A stretch of DNA of 39,156 nucleotides from an uncultured Paracoccaceae bacterium (GTDB lineage Bacteria > Pseudomonadota > Alphaproteobacteria > Rhodobacterales > Rhodobacteraceae), in contig CAIYZT010000107.1 of the NCBI GenBank assembly GCA_903930735.1, positions 1 through 39,156 on the forward strand. The letters run 5' to 3'. This document shows, piece by piece, positions 26,175 to 35,313 of this stretch (its first letter is position 1; every line of letters begins with the position of its first letter). Both the position numbers and the translations under genes were made by a program. The notes under the pieces were generated by a model that made no database searches, was not told where the DNA came from, and saw nothing but the letters and a program-made list of their open reading frames with translations.

Positions 26175-26837
26175 TCAGATCCAGTTCAGATCAATTTTCT
26201 CCGACAGGCCGCATTCGGCAATACGCTGGCGCAGCGCCGCGTCAGTTTGCTGCAACGAGGGGATGGCATGGGCATGGGTTTCAACAAAGACTTTTTCGAC
26301 CAGATCAATCGTGCCCCGGTCCAGCATCGCATGTAAAACCGCATATTCCGCGCCTTCGATATCGATTTTCAGCAGCTTGACCGGGCGGCCCAGCTTTTCG
26401 ATGAAGTCGCAAAGATCGATTACCTCGACATCGATCCCATGCGCCTCATCGACATTGCGTTTTTCGGACATCAGGCTTGAACCTTGGGAAAAGCGCTCGG
26501 GGTTGCGGGCGTAATTCAAGTGCAAGTACAGCCGCAGGGTCCCGGGTTTGTCGAGAACAGCCTGTTGGTGCAGGTGCACATTCGCCATATCCTTGACCTT
26601 GGACCTAAGGCTGGCAAAGGCGTCGGGATTCGGCTCGAATGCGTGGACCTGCGCGCCCGAGCGGGCCAGAACCGTCGTGATAACCCCTAGATTTGCTCCG
26701 CAATCAATGGCGATATCATCGGGGCCGAGGTTCAAAAACTCGGGAATCGTGACTTCCCTGACATGCTGCGCCTTGCCCGGTTTCAGCCGATACACAAGTT
26801 CGCCGCCCCAGCGTTTCAGGGTCTTTTTCAGGCTCAT
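26175..26837 (-). CDS. FkbM-family methyltransferase
   Basis: 220 residues with the class I SAM-dependent fold of the FkbM family: motif I AIDCGANLGVITTVLA near residues 43-58, VHAFEPNPDAFASLR, and the family-defining LKIDIEGAEYAVLHAM, ending with VFVETH. FkbM proteins O-methylate sugars or polyketides. The ATG at 26837 overlaps the stop of the upstream glycosyltransferase gene as ATGA and has GGAGAAGG in front, so the two are translationally coupled. This suggests methylation of a glycan made by that enzyme. The substrate is unknown. Confidence 0.88.
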   Translation of the reverse strand: MSLKKTLKRWGGELVYRLKPGKAQHVREVTIPEFLNLGPDDIAIDCGANLGVITTVLARSGAQVHAFEPNPDAFASLRSKVKDMANVHLHQQAVLDKPGTLRLYLHLNYARNPERFSQGSSLMSEKRNVDEAHGIDVEVIDLCDFIEKLGRPVKLLKIDIEGAEYAVLHAMLDRGTIDLVEKVFVETHAHAIPSLQQTDAALRQRIAECGLSEKIDLNWI

Positions 26838-27733
26838 GCGCCTTCTCCTCCGTGCAGCGCCCACCAGAGGGCGGCGGTGGTGTCTTCGATCTCGACGGCC
26901 TCGATATTCGCCACTTTGCGCATGACCCGGCGCTCGTGCGGGCCTTGGGCCACTGTCATGTTCGACCCGCGCGCCATTTTCTGCATCAGATCGGCGGTGG
27001 AGCGCGTGTAGTAGTGGTTCAGCTGGATGCGGTCCGCCGAGTAAAACTCCGGCGCATCGCGCCCTTTCAAACTGGCCGGCGCGCCGCGATCGTTCACGCT
27101 GACCGTTTCGCCGGACACTTCCATCCAGTGCACCTTGCAAGCCGTGACCTGACAAGGATCGCAGATCACCTTGAATTTCAACAAGGATTTCTCCATCGGA
27201 TTCGGATGCCGGCGCAGATAATTCGGAATGATCCCGCCTTCGGGCGGCACCTCGTGCCCGCTGCGGCCAAACATATGCCAGGGCAGAGAGATCATCAAAT
27301 AGGGCTCCAACGGGGCGAGCGCCTCGGTCAGGGTGCCGGTTTTGGGCACCAGAAATTCGTCGATGTCGATCCAGCTCATCCAGCGGTAAGCGCCGCCGAA
27401 ATTACGCGTCGCATGGGCATAGGCCAGCATCTGATTATGCACCTCGCCGCCCCAGAACCCGAGCCGGAACTTTTGGTCCCATGGCACCACGGTCAATTGG
27501 CTAGCGGGCAGCGCGGCCCGCAGCGCCTCGATCGTGCCGTCGGTGCAGCCGTTGTCATAGATGTAGAAATGCCTAACCCCGGCAGCGGCGTGAAACCCGG
27601 CCCATTCGGCAATGTAACGCGCCTCGTTGCGGACAATGGCCACCAGCGCGATCCCGCTGCGCTGCGGTTGGGCGCGCGGCGGATCAATGGCCACCCGCGT
27701 CAGACTGGCCATCCGTTTCAAGCGGTAGAACAC
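26834..27733 (-). CDS. Glycosyltransferase family 92-like (DUF23-type) protein
   Basis: 299 residues with a GT-A fold: IALVAIVRNEARYIAEWAGFH near the start, YIYDNGCTDGT, and the metal-binding SWIDIDEFLVP (D-x-D). It also carries the His/Trp-rich segments LPWHMFGRSGHE and IQLNHYYTRS seen in family 92 / DUF23 glycosyltransferases of bacterial surface glycan loci. The start is GTG at 27733, chosen because AAGGAGG lies 7 nt upstream; an ATG 15 codons earlier lacks a ribosome-binding site. It is coupled to an FkbM methyltransferase. The donor and acceptor cannot be told. Confidence 0.82.
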   Translation of the reverse strand: MFYRLKRMASLTRVAIDPPRAQPQRSGIALVAIVRNEARYIAEWAGFHAAAGVRHFYIYDNGCTDGTIEALRAALPASQLTVVPWDQKFRLGFWGGEVHNQMLAYAHATRNFGGAYRWMSWIDIDEFLVPKTGTLTEALAPLEPYLMISLPWHMFGRSGHEVPPEGGIIPNYLRRHPNPMEKSLLKFKVICDPCQVTACKVHWMEVSGETVSVNDRGAPASLKGRDAPEFYSADRIQLNHYYTRSTADLMQKMARGSNMTVAQGPHERRVMRKVANIEAVEIEDTTAALWWALHGGEGA

Positions 27734-27896
27734 GGACCTGCCTCCTTGCGCTTGCCTATTCGAAACGTCATGCACCATTTGCCCGGCCCCGCCAACCGCG
27801 AATTCTGGCGCAATATTTGATCAAGGGGTCGGTGGAATGCTTGCCTCACCGGCAAAGCGGTGCGAAGTTAGTCGCGCAAATCTGGAGTATCCGACC

Positions 27897-29342
27897 ATGC
27901 TGATCAAGCGCGATTTCTATATCAATGGCCAATGGGTCGCCCCCGCCGTGCCGCGCGATTGCAATGTGATCGACCCTTCGAACGAAGAGGTATGTGCGGT
28001 TATCTCGCTCGGCTCGCCGGCCGATACCGATGCGGCCGTTGCCGCCGCCAAGGCCGCCTTTCCGGCTTGGGCCGCCACGCCCCCCGCCGCGCGCCGCGCC
28101 TATGTGGTCAAGATCCTGGAGCGTTACGAGGCCCGCAAAGAAGAGTTCGCCCGTGCGATTTCCATGGAAATGGGCTCGCCGCTGGATCATGCCCGCAACA
28201 GCCAGGCGCCTTGCCTGCCTTGGCATACTGACAATTTCCTGACCGCCTTTGACCATATCGAATGGGTGCGCCCGCTTGGCCCCCATGCCCCGAACGACCG
28301 TCTGGCGCTGGAGCCGATTGGTGTGGTCGGGCTGATCACGCCGTGGAATTGGCCGGTAAACCAGATCGCCCTAAAGGCCATCCCGGCCATTCTTGCCGGC
28401 TGTACCTGCGTGCTGAAGCCGTCGGAAGAAAGCCCGTTGAACGCTATGATGTTTGCAGAGTTCTGCCATGAGGCAGGCCTGCCGGCGGGCGTCTTCAATC
28501 TGGTCAACGGCGACGGGATGGGGGTCGGCGCGCATCTGACCACGCATCCGGACGTCGAGATGATCTCTTTCACCGGATCGACCCGCGCGGGCAAGGCCAT
28601 CTCTGTGGCGGCCGCCGAGACGCTGAAGCGGGTGACGCTGGAGTTGGGTGGCAAGGGTGCGAATGTGATTTTCGATGACGCCGATGACCGGGCGGTTGAG
28701 CGCGGCGTGCGCCATATGATGGATAATACCGGCCAGTCCTGCAACGCGCCGAGCCGCATGCTGGTGCAGCGCGGCTCGTACGACCGCGCGGTGCAGATCG
28801 CGGCGCAGGTGGCTGATTCGATCAAAGTCGGCTCTGCCCATGAAGAGGGCAACCATATCGGACCGGTCGTGAACCGCCGCCAATGGGAACAAATTCAAGG
28901 CTTTATCCGAAAAGGCATCGACGAAGGCGCGCGGCTGGTTGCCGGCGGGCCGGGCTTGCCCGATGGGTTCAACCGCGGATTTTACATCAAGCCGACGATC
29001 TTTGCCGATGTCGTGCCGGGGATGACCATTGAGCGCGAAGAGATCTTTGGCCCGGTCATGTGCATGATCCCCTTTGATACCGAAGCGGATGCGGTGCGGA
29101 TTTCCAACGACACTCCCTATGGTCTGGCCAATTATGTGCAAACGCAGGACGGGGCCAAGCGCAACCGGATGGCGCTCGCGCTCAAGGCGGGGATGGTGCA
29201 GACCAATGGCAAGAGCCGCGGCGCAGGTTCGCCCTTTGGCGGCGTGAAATCGTCGGGCCGCGCACGCGAGGGTGGGATCCTGGGGCTCGAGGAATTCCTC
29301 GAGGTCAAGGCGATCTCGGGTTGGGATTCGGCCGCCGAATAG
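27897..29342 (+). CDS. Aldehyde dehydrogenase (NAD(P)+-dependent)
   Basis: 481 residues with all marks of the ALDH superfamily: FYINGQWV at the N-terminus, the oxyanion Asn in TPWNWPVNQ, coenzyme-binding FTGSTRAGK near residue 225, the general-base Glu in ELGGKGAN near residue 249, the catalytic Cys282 in GQSCNAPSR, and EEIFGPV near the C-terminus. Family sequences leave the natural aldehyde open. ATG 27897 follows TGGAG; a longer in-frame start would add 20 unrelated residues. The next gene, about 107 bp downstream on the same strand, is an old-yellow-enzyme-type Fe-S flavoprotein, so the two may act in one catabolic route. Confidence 0.92.
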   Translation: MLIKRDFYINGQWVAPAVPRDCNVIDPSNEEVCAVISLGSPADTDAAVAAAKAAFPAWAATPPAARRAYVVKILERYEARKEEFARAISMEMGSPLDHARNSQAPCLPWHTDNFLTAFDHIEWVRPLGPHAPNDRLALEPIGVVGLITPWNWPVNQIALKAIPAILAGCTCVLKPSEESPLNAMMFAEFCHEAGLPAGVFNLVNGDGMGVGAHLTTHPDVEMISFTGSTRAGKAISVAAAETLKRVTLELGGKGANVIFDDADDRAVERGVRHMMDNTGQSCNAPSRMLVQRGSYDRAVQIAAQVADSIKVGSAHEEGNHIGPVVNRRQWEQIQGFIRKGIDEGARLVAGGPGLPDGFNRGFYIKPTIFADVVPGMTIEREEIFGPVMCMIPFDTEADAVRISNDTPYGLANYVQTQDGAKRNRMALALKAGMVQTNGKSRGAGSPFGGVKSSGRAREGGILGLEEFLEVKAISGWDSAAE

Positions 29343-29449
29343 GGTCTTTTCGGGCCGCGGGTCCTGCCTCAGCGGCGACAGTCCGCGTCGCTTTTGCGGC
29401 ACCATGTCGCGCGGGCGCCGCTATGCTGGAGCAAAACCGGAGTCCGCCG

Positions 29450-31426
29450 ATGTCGCACCACCCCCGCCTGTCGCAGCCCTTGCAATTGCGCGGCCATACC
29501 CTGCGCAACCGCATCGTTTTTGGCGCCCATACCGCGAATATGTCGGATCAGGGCCTGCCGGGGCCGCGCGTAAAGAGCTATCTGGCCGAGCGCGCGCTGG
29601 GCGGCGCGGCGATGATTGTGTCCGAACCCGTGCCCGTGCACCGCACCGGCGTTTTGACGCGCGGCAACTACCTTGCGGGCGATGACGCCGTGATCCCCGG
29701 CTTTCGGGCGGCCACTGATGCCGTGAAAGACGCGGGCGCCGTGGTGATCCAGCAGCTTTACCACATCGGCGCTCACGGCGATTCCGATCTGTCGTTCGAG
29801 CCGCATTGGTCGCCTTCGGGCGGGCCCTCCTATCACGACAGCGACGGCTCGCACCGCATGACGGAGGCGGAAATCGAGGAATTGCTGGAGGCTCATGTGG
29901 TCGCCGCCCGCCGCGCCAAGGTCTGCGGCTTTCAAGGGGTGGAGGTCTGGGCGGCCTATCATTCGCTTCTTGATCAATTCTGGACGCCCTGGAGCAATAC
30001 ACGCACCGATCGTTGGGGCGGTTCGCTGGAAAACCGCACCCGCTTTTCGCGGGAATTGATCGAGCGGATCCGGCGGGCCTGCGGCGAGGAATTCGTGGTC
30101 GGGCTGGCGGTCAGCTATTCGCCGGGCTTCGACGTTACGCTGTCGGCGGAATCCCTGTGCGAAATAATCAGTTTGCATGATGCGACGGGTCATGTGGATT
30201 ATGTCACCGCCGGCTATGGCAGCTATCTGGAGTTCGAGGGCATCATCCCCGCCTTCACCTCGGGCGAAAAGCTGACCACGCCCTTGACCGCGCAGCTGAA
30301 AAGCCTCGTCAAACACGCGGTGATCACCGCCGAGGCCGGGGTGCGCACACCCGATAATGCCGAGACGATCATCGCCAGCGGCGAGGCGGATCTGGTGTCA
30401 ATCGTGCGCGGGCAGATCGCCGATCCGCATCTGGCGCGCAAGGCCACCGAGGGCCGGGCCGAGGATATTCGCGGCTGTATTTCGTGCAATCAGATGTGCT
30501 GGGGCCGCCGGTCGCGCGATTACTGGATCTCTTGTCTGGTCAATCCCTCAGTCGGGCGCGAGTTTGAATGGGGCGGTGACCGGTTTGAACCCACCGAAGT
30601 GCCGCGGCATGTTCTGGTGGTCGGAGCAGGGCCCGCGGGGCTAGAGGCGGCGCGGGTTGCCGGCGAACGCGGGCACCGGGTGGAGATTGTCGAGGCTTTG
30701 CCTGTAGTTGGCGGTCAGTTCCGGCTCGCGGGGATGCAGCCCCGGCGGGCGCAGATTTTGGACCTCATGGATTGGTATGAACGATCGTTCATTAAGCTAG
30801 GCGTGCAACTGCGGCTGAACTGCTTTCTGGACGAAGGTGAGATCGCGGCGCATGCCGCGGATGTGGTGATCCTTGCGACCGGCTCCTTGCCGGATGAGGA
30901 CGGGTTTCAGCGCTGGCAGCCGCAACACCAGCGCCTGCCGGGGATCGATCTGGGCGGGGTGTTCTCGCCCGAAGCTGTCTTGCGGCGCGAGGCGCGGATG
31001 GGCGATGCGGTGGTGGTCTATGACGAGGGCTCCAATTGGCGCGGGGTGGGTACGGCTTGGGCGCTGGCGGAGCAAGGTAAAAAGGTGACAATCGTGACGC
31101 CGGAGGCCTTTGTAGGCAAAGAGCTCGCGCGAACCGCAGCGGACGGCGCGGCGCGGCGGCGGATGGCGCAGCTGGGTGTCAAATTTCTGACCGAGCATTG
31201 CTTGTCGCGCTGGCATGGAAATGGGGTGACGGTGCGTAACCTATTGACTGGTTTCGAAGAAACTCTGGCGACCTCGGCTTTGGTAATGGCGACGACCAAC
31301 CGTGCTTTTGATCCTTGGCCCGAGGCTTTCGCCGGCAAGACCACGCATCGGATCGGCGATTGCACGGCGCCGCGGCTGGCGGCCTATGCGTTTTACGAGG
31401 GCCGCGCGCTGGGCCGCACGCTTTAG
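29450..31426 (+). CDS. NADH:flavin oxidoreductase / 2,4-dienoyl-CoA reductase-type Fe-S flavoprotein
   Basis: 658 residues: an FMN-binding old-yellow-enzyme TIM barrel (about 1-330), a 4Fe-4S motif C343-x2-C346-x3-C350-x11-C362 with spacing like dienoyl-CoA reductase, and a C-terminal FAD/NAD(P)-binding part starting at VLVVGAGPAGLEAAR near residue 388. Relatives include trimethylamine and dimethylamine dehydrogenases and amine demethylases. The active-site segment GVEVWAAYHSLLDQFW differs from both amine dehydrogenases and FadH, so the substrate is uncertain. ATG 29450 has CGGAG upstream; the ATG nine codons earlier is a weaker option. Convergent with the glutamate-synthase-like gene, only 16 nt apart. 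Confidence 0.88.
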   Translation: MSHHPRLSQPLQLRGHTLRNRIVFGAHTANMSDQGLPGPRVKSYLAERALGGAAMIVSEPVPVHRTGVLTRGNYLAGDDAVIPGFRAATDAVKDAGAVVIQQLYHIGAHGDSDLSFEPHWSPSGGPSYHDSDGSHRMTEAEIEELLEAHVVAARRAKVCGFQGVEVWAAYHSLLDQFWTPWSNTRTDRWGGSLENRTRFSRELIERIRRACGEEFVVGLAVSYSPGFDVTLSAESLCEIISLHDATGHVDYVTAGYGSYLEFEGIIPAFTSGEKLTTPLTAQLKSLVKHAVITAEAGVRTPDNAETIIASGEADLVSIVRGQIADPHLARKATEGRAEDIRGCISCNQMCWGRRSRDYWISCLVNPSVGREFEWGGDRFEPTEVPRHVLVVGAGPAGLEAARVAGERGHRVEIVEALPVVGGQFRLAGMQPRRAQILDLMDWYERSFIKLGVQLRLNCFLDEGEIAAHAADVVILATGSLPDEDGFQRWQPQHQRLPGIDLGGVFSPEAVLRREARMGDAVVVYDEGSNWRGVGTAWALAEQGKKVTIVTPEAFVGKELARTAADGAARRRMAQLGVKFLTEHCLSRWHGNGVTVRNLLTGFEETLATSALVMATTNRAFDPWPEAFAGKTTHRIGDCTAPRLAAYAFYEGRALGRTL

Positions 31427-31442
31427 TCACCGTGCGGCCGTC

Positions 31443-33068
31443 TCAGCCAGAGCGGGCGAAACTGCTGGCTGTGGACAGAGCCCAAGCCTCGCGGAACCGA
31501 GGAGAGGAGCTTGGGTCGGCCAAAAGCTGACCCGGCTTCAGCATTTCATACTGCTCGGCAAAGGAAATCACCCGGTCGGACGAGGCCCGCCGCTGAAAAT
31601 GATGTGGCCGCAGGTCCAAAGGCCGGTCCAGCCCGGCCGCTGCCACCAATTCGGCCAGCGCATGCAGCGTATTGTGGTGGAAATTCGCCACCCGTTGCGC
31701 CTTGTCAGGCACCACCAGCGCGCGCTGGCGCATCGGGTCTTGCGAGGTCACGCCCCTGGGGCACATACCCGTATGGCAGGACTGCGCCTGAATGCAGCCA
31801 ATCGCGAACATGAAGCCGCGCGCTGCATTGCACCAATCGGCCCCCAGCGCCAAAACCCGCGCGATATCAAAGGCCGAGGTGATCTTGCCACTGGCCCCGA
31901 TGCAGACTTTGTCGCGCAAACCGACCCCGATCAGCGCGTTATGGGCAAAGGTCAACCCGTCGCGCAGCGGCATGCCGACGTGATCCATAAACTCCAGAGG
32001 GGCCGCGCCAGTGCCCCCTTCCTTGCCGTCGATCACAATGAAATCTGGGGTGATTCCTGTTTCCAAAATGGCCTTGCAGATCGCCATGAATTCCCAAGGA
32101 TGGCCAATGCACAGTTTGAAGCCGGCGGGCTTTCCGCCCGAAAGGCTGCGCATTTGCGCGATCATTTCCAGCAACCCAATCGGGGTCGAAAAGGCCGAAT
32201 GCGAGGCGGGCGAGACGCAGTCTTGCCCCATAGGCACCCCGCGAATAGCTGAGATTTCGGCCGTCACCTTGGCAGCGGGCAGCACTCCGCCATGGCCGGG
32301 CTTGGCACCTTGCGAGAGCTTCAATTCAACCATCTTGATCTGGTCTTGCTGCGCCGTTTCGGCAAAGCGTGCGGGATCATACCCGCCCGCATCGGCCCGG
32401 CACCCGAAATAGCCAGAGCCGACTTCCCACACCAGATCGCCGCCAAACTCACGGTGATAGGAGGACACGCCGCCCTCGCCCGTGTCATGGAAAAAGCCGC
32501 CCAGCTTCGCGCCCTTGTTCAGCGCCAGGATCGCATTGGAGGACAACGCCCCATAACTCATTGCCGAGATGTTCAGCAGGCTGGCCGCATAGGCCCGATC
32601 ACCCGTGCCGATCTGAACCCGCATTTCGGACACGGGCAGCTCTTTTTTCGGCGCCAGCGAATGGTGCAGCCATTCGTACTGCTCCTGATAGACGTCATAC
32701 ATTGTGCCGAAGGGCCGTTTATCCAGGTCCTTCTTGGCGCGCTGATAGACAATGGCCCGTTTGTCGCGCGGGAAAGGCGTGCCGTCCTTGTCGCCCTCAA
32801 AAAAATACTGGCGCAGTACGGGGCGGATCTCTTCAAGAAAAAAACGTAGATGCGCGATGATTGGATAGTTGCGCAAGATCGCGTGGCGCGTTTGCCTGAG
32901 GTCGTGGATCCCCAGCGCCGCAACGCCTGACAGGGCAATCGCCAGCGGCAGCAGCCACCAATCTTGGCGCGGCACCCAAACCGCAAGGACAAAGAAAATG
33001 AGCGCCCCTAGAATTGAGAGGGTTAGCGCGGCATAGCGCCGTTCAAAAACAGAAGTCCAGACAGACAT
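31443..33068 (-). CDS. FMN-binding glutamate-synthase-like protein, membrane-anchored
   Basis: 541 residues. Two N-terminal membrane helices (about 13-32 and 37-54) precede a GltB-like FMN-binding synthase domain: SYGALSSNAILALNKGA, FHDTGEGG, KLSQGAKPGHGG, VIDGKEGGTGAAPLEFMD and SGKITSAFDIARVLALGAD. The iron-sulfur motif C-x5-C-x4-C lies in CIQAQSCHTGMC. It lacks the N-terminal glutaminase domain of true glutamate synthase. Such stand-alone proteins are common in proteobacteria and their reaction is not established, so I give no gene symbol. AAAGGGGA precedes the ATG. Confidence 0.88.
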   Translation of the reverse strand: MSVWTSVFERRYAALTLSILGALIFFVLAVWVPRQDWWLLPLAIALSGVAALGIHDLRQTRHAILRNYPIIAHLRFFLEEIRPVLRQYFFEGDKDGTPFPRDKRAIVYQRAKKDLDKRPFGTMYDVYQEQYEWLHHSLAPKKELPVSEMRVQIGTGDRAYAASLLNISAMSYGALSSNAILALNKGAKLGGFFHDTGEGGVSSYHREFGGDLVWEVGSGYFGCRADAGGYDPARFAETAQQDQIKMVELKLSQGAKPGHGGVLPAAKVTAEISAIRGVPMGQDCVSPASHSAFSTPIGLLEMIAQMRSLSGGKPAGFKLCIGHPWEFMAICKAILETGITPDFIVIDGKEGGTGAAPLEFMDHVGMPLRDGLTFAHNALIGVGLRDKVCIGASGKITSAFDIARVLALGADWCNAARGFMFAIGCIQAQSCHTGMCPRGVTSQDPMRQRALVVPDKAQRVANFHHNTLHALAELVAAAGLDRPLDLRPHHFQRRASSDRVISFAEQYEMLKPGQLLADPSSSPRFREAWALSTASSFARSG

Positions 33069-33149
33069 TGGGGTCCCCTTTCCGTGCTCATCAAACGCGC
33101 AAATCCTTGAAACGAGGTTAACGCTAGATTGTGACAGGAAAGTCAGTGT

Positions 33150-33815
33150 TCAGAATGGGCAGGGGGCCGCGAAATGCACCCTCTCGCCGCATTGCGGGTG
33201 GTGCAGCGCCAGGGTTTCGGCGTGCAGCATAAGGCGCGGCCAGGCATTTGCCCCCGCAACATCATAAATCGGATCGCCTAGAATCACATGGCCCATGGCC
33301 AGCATATGCACCCGAAGCTGATGGCTGCGCCCGGTCAAGGGCGATAGGCGCAGGCGCGTCTCGCCCTCGGCCCGCCCGATCACCTGCCAGTCCGTTTGCG
33401 CCGGGCGGCCATTTTCATGGTCAATCATCTGGCGCGGACGATTGGGCCAATCAGAGCCCATCGGCAGGTCGATATGACCCGCCTCGCCGTCAACCTCACC
33501 CTTGACCCGCGCGATGTAAGTCTTTGTGGCGCTGCGTTTTTCGAACTCCTGCCCCAGAAATCCCTGCGCCTGTTTGGTGCGCGCAAAGATCATCACGCCC
33601 GAGGTGTCACAGTCCAGCCGGTGCACCAAAAGCGCATCCCAGCGCGCGGCCTGAAGGCGCCCGATCATGCAATCGCTGCGCCCCTCAAGCTTGCCCGGCA
33701 CCGACAAGAGCCCGGCGGGCTTGTCCACCACAACCAGATGCGCATCCTCGTAAAGGACCGTCAGCGGCACATCGGGCGGATTATAGACGAAATCGGGCAG
33801 AAGCGGCCGGATCAC
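33150..33815 (-). CDS. RluA-family pseudouridine synthase
   Basis: 221 residues. The RluA-family catalytic motif is HRLDCDTSG near residues 66-74, with Asp as nucleophile, after YEDAHLVVVDKPAGLLSVPG. Later conserved parts are ATKTYIA, TRLRLSPLTGRSHQLRVHM and LGDPIYD. There is no S4 domain, so it is closest to RluA or similar short members that modify 23S rRNA and tRNA; the exact site cannot be told. The GTG start overlaps the stop of the upstream homocysteine-methyltransferase-like gene (GTGA), giving translational coupling. Confidence 0.9.
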   Translation of the reverse strand: MIRPLLPDFVYNPPDVPLTVLYEDAHLVVVDKPAGLLSVPGKLEGRSDCMIGRLQAARWDALLVHRLDCDTSGVMIFARTKQAQGFLGQEFEKRSATKTYIARVKGEVDGEAGHIDLPMGSDWPNRPRQMIDHENGRPAQTDWQVIGRAEGETRLRLSPLTGRSHQLRVHMLAMGHVILGDPIYDVAGANAWPRLMLHAETLALHHPQCGERVHFAAPCPF

Positions 33816-34708
33816 AGGATCTGGTGCCCGGCTTTGACAAGCTTTTCAGCCAGATAGCGGATATGGGCCGGCCCCACTTCGCAGCAGCCGCCGACGATGG
33901 TGGCGCCCATGGCGACCCATTCCCTGGCAAACTCGGCGTATTTTTCCGGGGTCAGATCGTGGCGATGGGACAATTCCTTTACCGTCGGCGCATCCTTTAG
34001 GAAATTGCCGGAAATATGCGTGAATCCATTGGCATAGGCGCCAAAGGGCAGGCCCAGCGGCTTTAGCCCCGCCATCGCCGCCGCCATCGATTCTGGCACC
34101 GAGCAATTGGCCAGCACCGCCGCCACCGAATAGTCCGCCAAAACCGAAGCCAGACCCGAGATCTTCTCGCCCGAGCGCAGGCAAGAGCCATCGTTATCAT
34201 CAACCGAGATCGACAGCCAGACCGGTTTACCCGAGGCCTGCGCGCCCTTGACCGCGCCTTCGCACATCTCGATCGAAGCCATGGTTTCGATCAGGATCAC
34301 ATCGACATGGGGCCCCAGGATGGCGGCAATTTCCGCATATTTGGGCGCGGCCAAGGCGACGGCTTGGGTCACTTCGGGCCGGTAGGACCCGATCAGCGGC
34401 CCCATGGAGCCGGCGATCAGACCCTTGCCATGGGCGGCGCGGGCCTCATGCGCCTCAGAGAGCGCGCGCAGGTGTAGGGCGTGAAAGAGATGGTCCATCT
34501 CAAACCGCTCGAGCCGGTCATGGTGGATCGCATAGGTATTGGTGGTGGCAAGGCTCGCCCCCGCAGCAAAGTAATCGCCGTGGATATCGCGCACCATGCC
34601 GGGGTGGTCGATCATCACGCGGGTGGCCCAAAGAGGGGTCGGCTCATCGCCCGAACGCGCAACCAGTTCCTGCCCCATGCCGCCGTCCAGAAGGGTGATG
34701 TGTGCCAT
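33812..34708 (-). CDS. Homocysteine S-methyltransferase family protein
   Basis: 298 residues with the family start LLDGGMGQEL, a TTNTYAIH segment, and the zinc-ligand cysteines in the LANCSVPES region and in the C-terminal GGCCEVGPAHI. Related enzymes (MmuM, BHMT, the N-terminal domain of MetH) transfer methyl groups from S-methylmethionine, betaine or methyl-folate to homocysteine. The donor here is not clear. ATG 34708 is preceded by GGAGAAG; an upstream in-frame start would add 77 residues with no similarity. Coupled to the RluA-type gene downstream. Confidence 0.88.
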   Translation of the reverse strand: MAHITLLDGGMGQELVARSGDEPTPLWATRVMIDHPGMVRDIHGDYFAAGASLATTNTYAIHHDRLERFEMDHLFHALHLRALSEAHEARAAHGKGLIAGSMGPLIGSYRPEVTQAVALAAPKYAEIAAILGPHVDVILIETMASIEMCEGAVKGAQASGKPVWLSISVDDNDGSCLRSGEKISGLASVLADYSVAAVLANCSVPESMAAAMAGLKPLGLPFGAYANGFTHISGNFLKDAPTVKELSHRHDLTPEKYAEFAREWVAMGATIVGGCCEVGPAHIRYLAEKLVKAGHQIL

Positions 34709-34887
34709 GGGCTTCTCCGAATTGAGGGCCTCACGTCGAGGCGTTTGTCGATGTTTAAGCCTTGGGCGGGGGATTGACCAGCGGGGGCGCAGAAATTTGG
34801 ACCTAGCAGCATGGCCCGTGGCATCGATCAAAACCCTTGATTTGACGGCGCGGACAAGAGCGGTCAGTCTAGGCCAAAGAGGTGCCC

Positions 34888-35313
34888 ATGGATTACGAAA
34901 CCGTTCCCGCCCCCGACTTTGGCCATTCCCTGACCGCAATTTCGGTCAATCTTCTGTGCCGAGATGTGCGCGCCGAAGTGCGGTTTCTGACCGAGGTGAT
35001 GGGGCTGACCGCCCATCGCGTTTCGGCCGATTTCGCTATTGTCCTGCATGCGGGTCAGCCGCTGCAACTGCATTCCGATGGGACCTATGCCAACCACCCT
35101 CTGCCCTCGCTTTTGCCCGAATCGGGTCCGCGCGGCGGCGGAATCGAGATCCGGCTGCACGAGGCGGACCCGGATATTTGCGCGGCGCGGGCTGCGGGTT
35201 TTGATGGTGCGATGGTGCTGCAGGCCCCGAATGACAAGACCCCACATGGCCTGAGGGAGGCGACGATCCTGTCGCCCTCTGGCTATGCCTTTGTGCCCTC
35301 GCGCCGGATTTAG
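34888..35313 (+). CDS. VOC/glyoxalase superfamily protein
   Basis: 141 residues with the paired beta-alpha-beta-beta-beta units of the vicinal-oxygen-chelate fold: VNLLCRDVRAEVRFLTEVMGLTAHRVSADFAIVLH, then the second half IEIRLHEADPDICAARAAGFDG and SPSGYAFVPSRR. Possible metal ligands include the His and Glu residues of these strands. Members range from glyoxalase I to antibiotic-binding proteins, so no function is given. ATG 34888 follows AAAGAGG; GTG 34882 overlaps that sequence and is less likely. Its TAG stop is the first three bases of the 115-bp repeat. Confidence 0.8.
   Translation: MDYETVPAPDFGHSLTAISVNLLCRDVRAEVRFLTEVMGLTAHRVSADFAIVLHAGQPLQLHSDGTYANHPLPSLLPESGPRGGGIEIRLHEADPDICAARAAGFDGAMVLQAPNDKTPHGLREATILSPSGYAFVPSRRI

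Noticed and set aside
34842-34870. TTGACG with CAGTCT 17 bp downstream as a promoter for the VOC gene
   Set aside because: The -10 matches poorly, and transcription would start almost at the ribosome-binding site.
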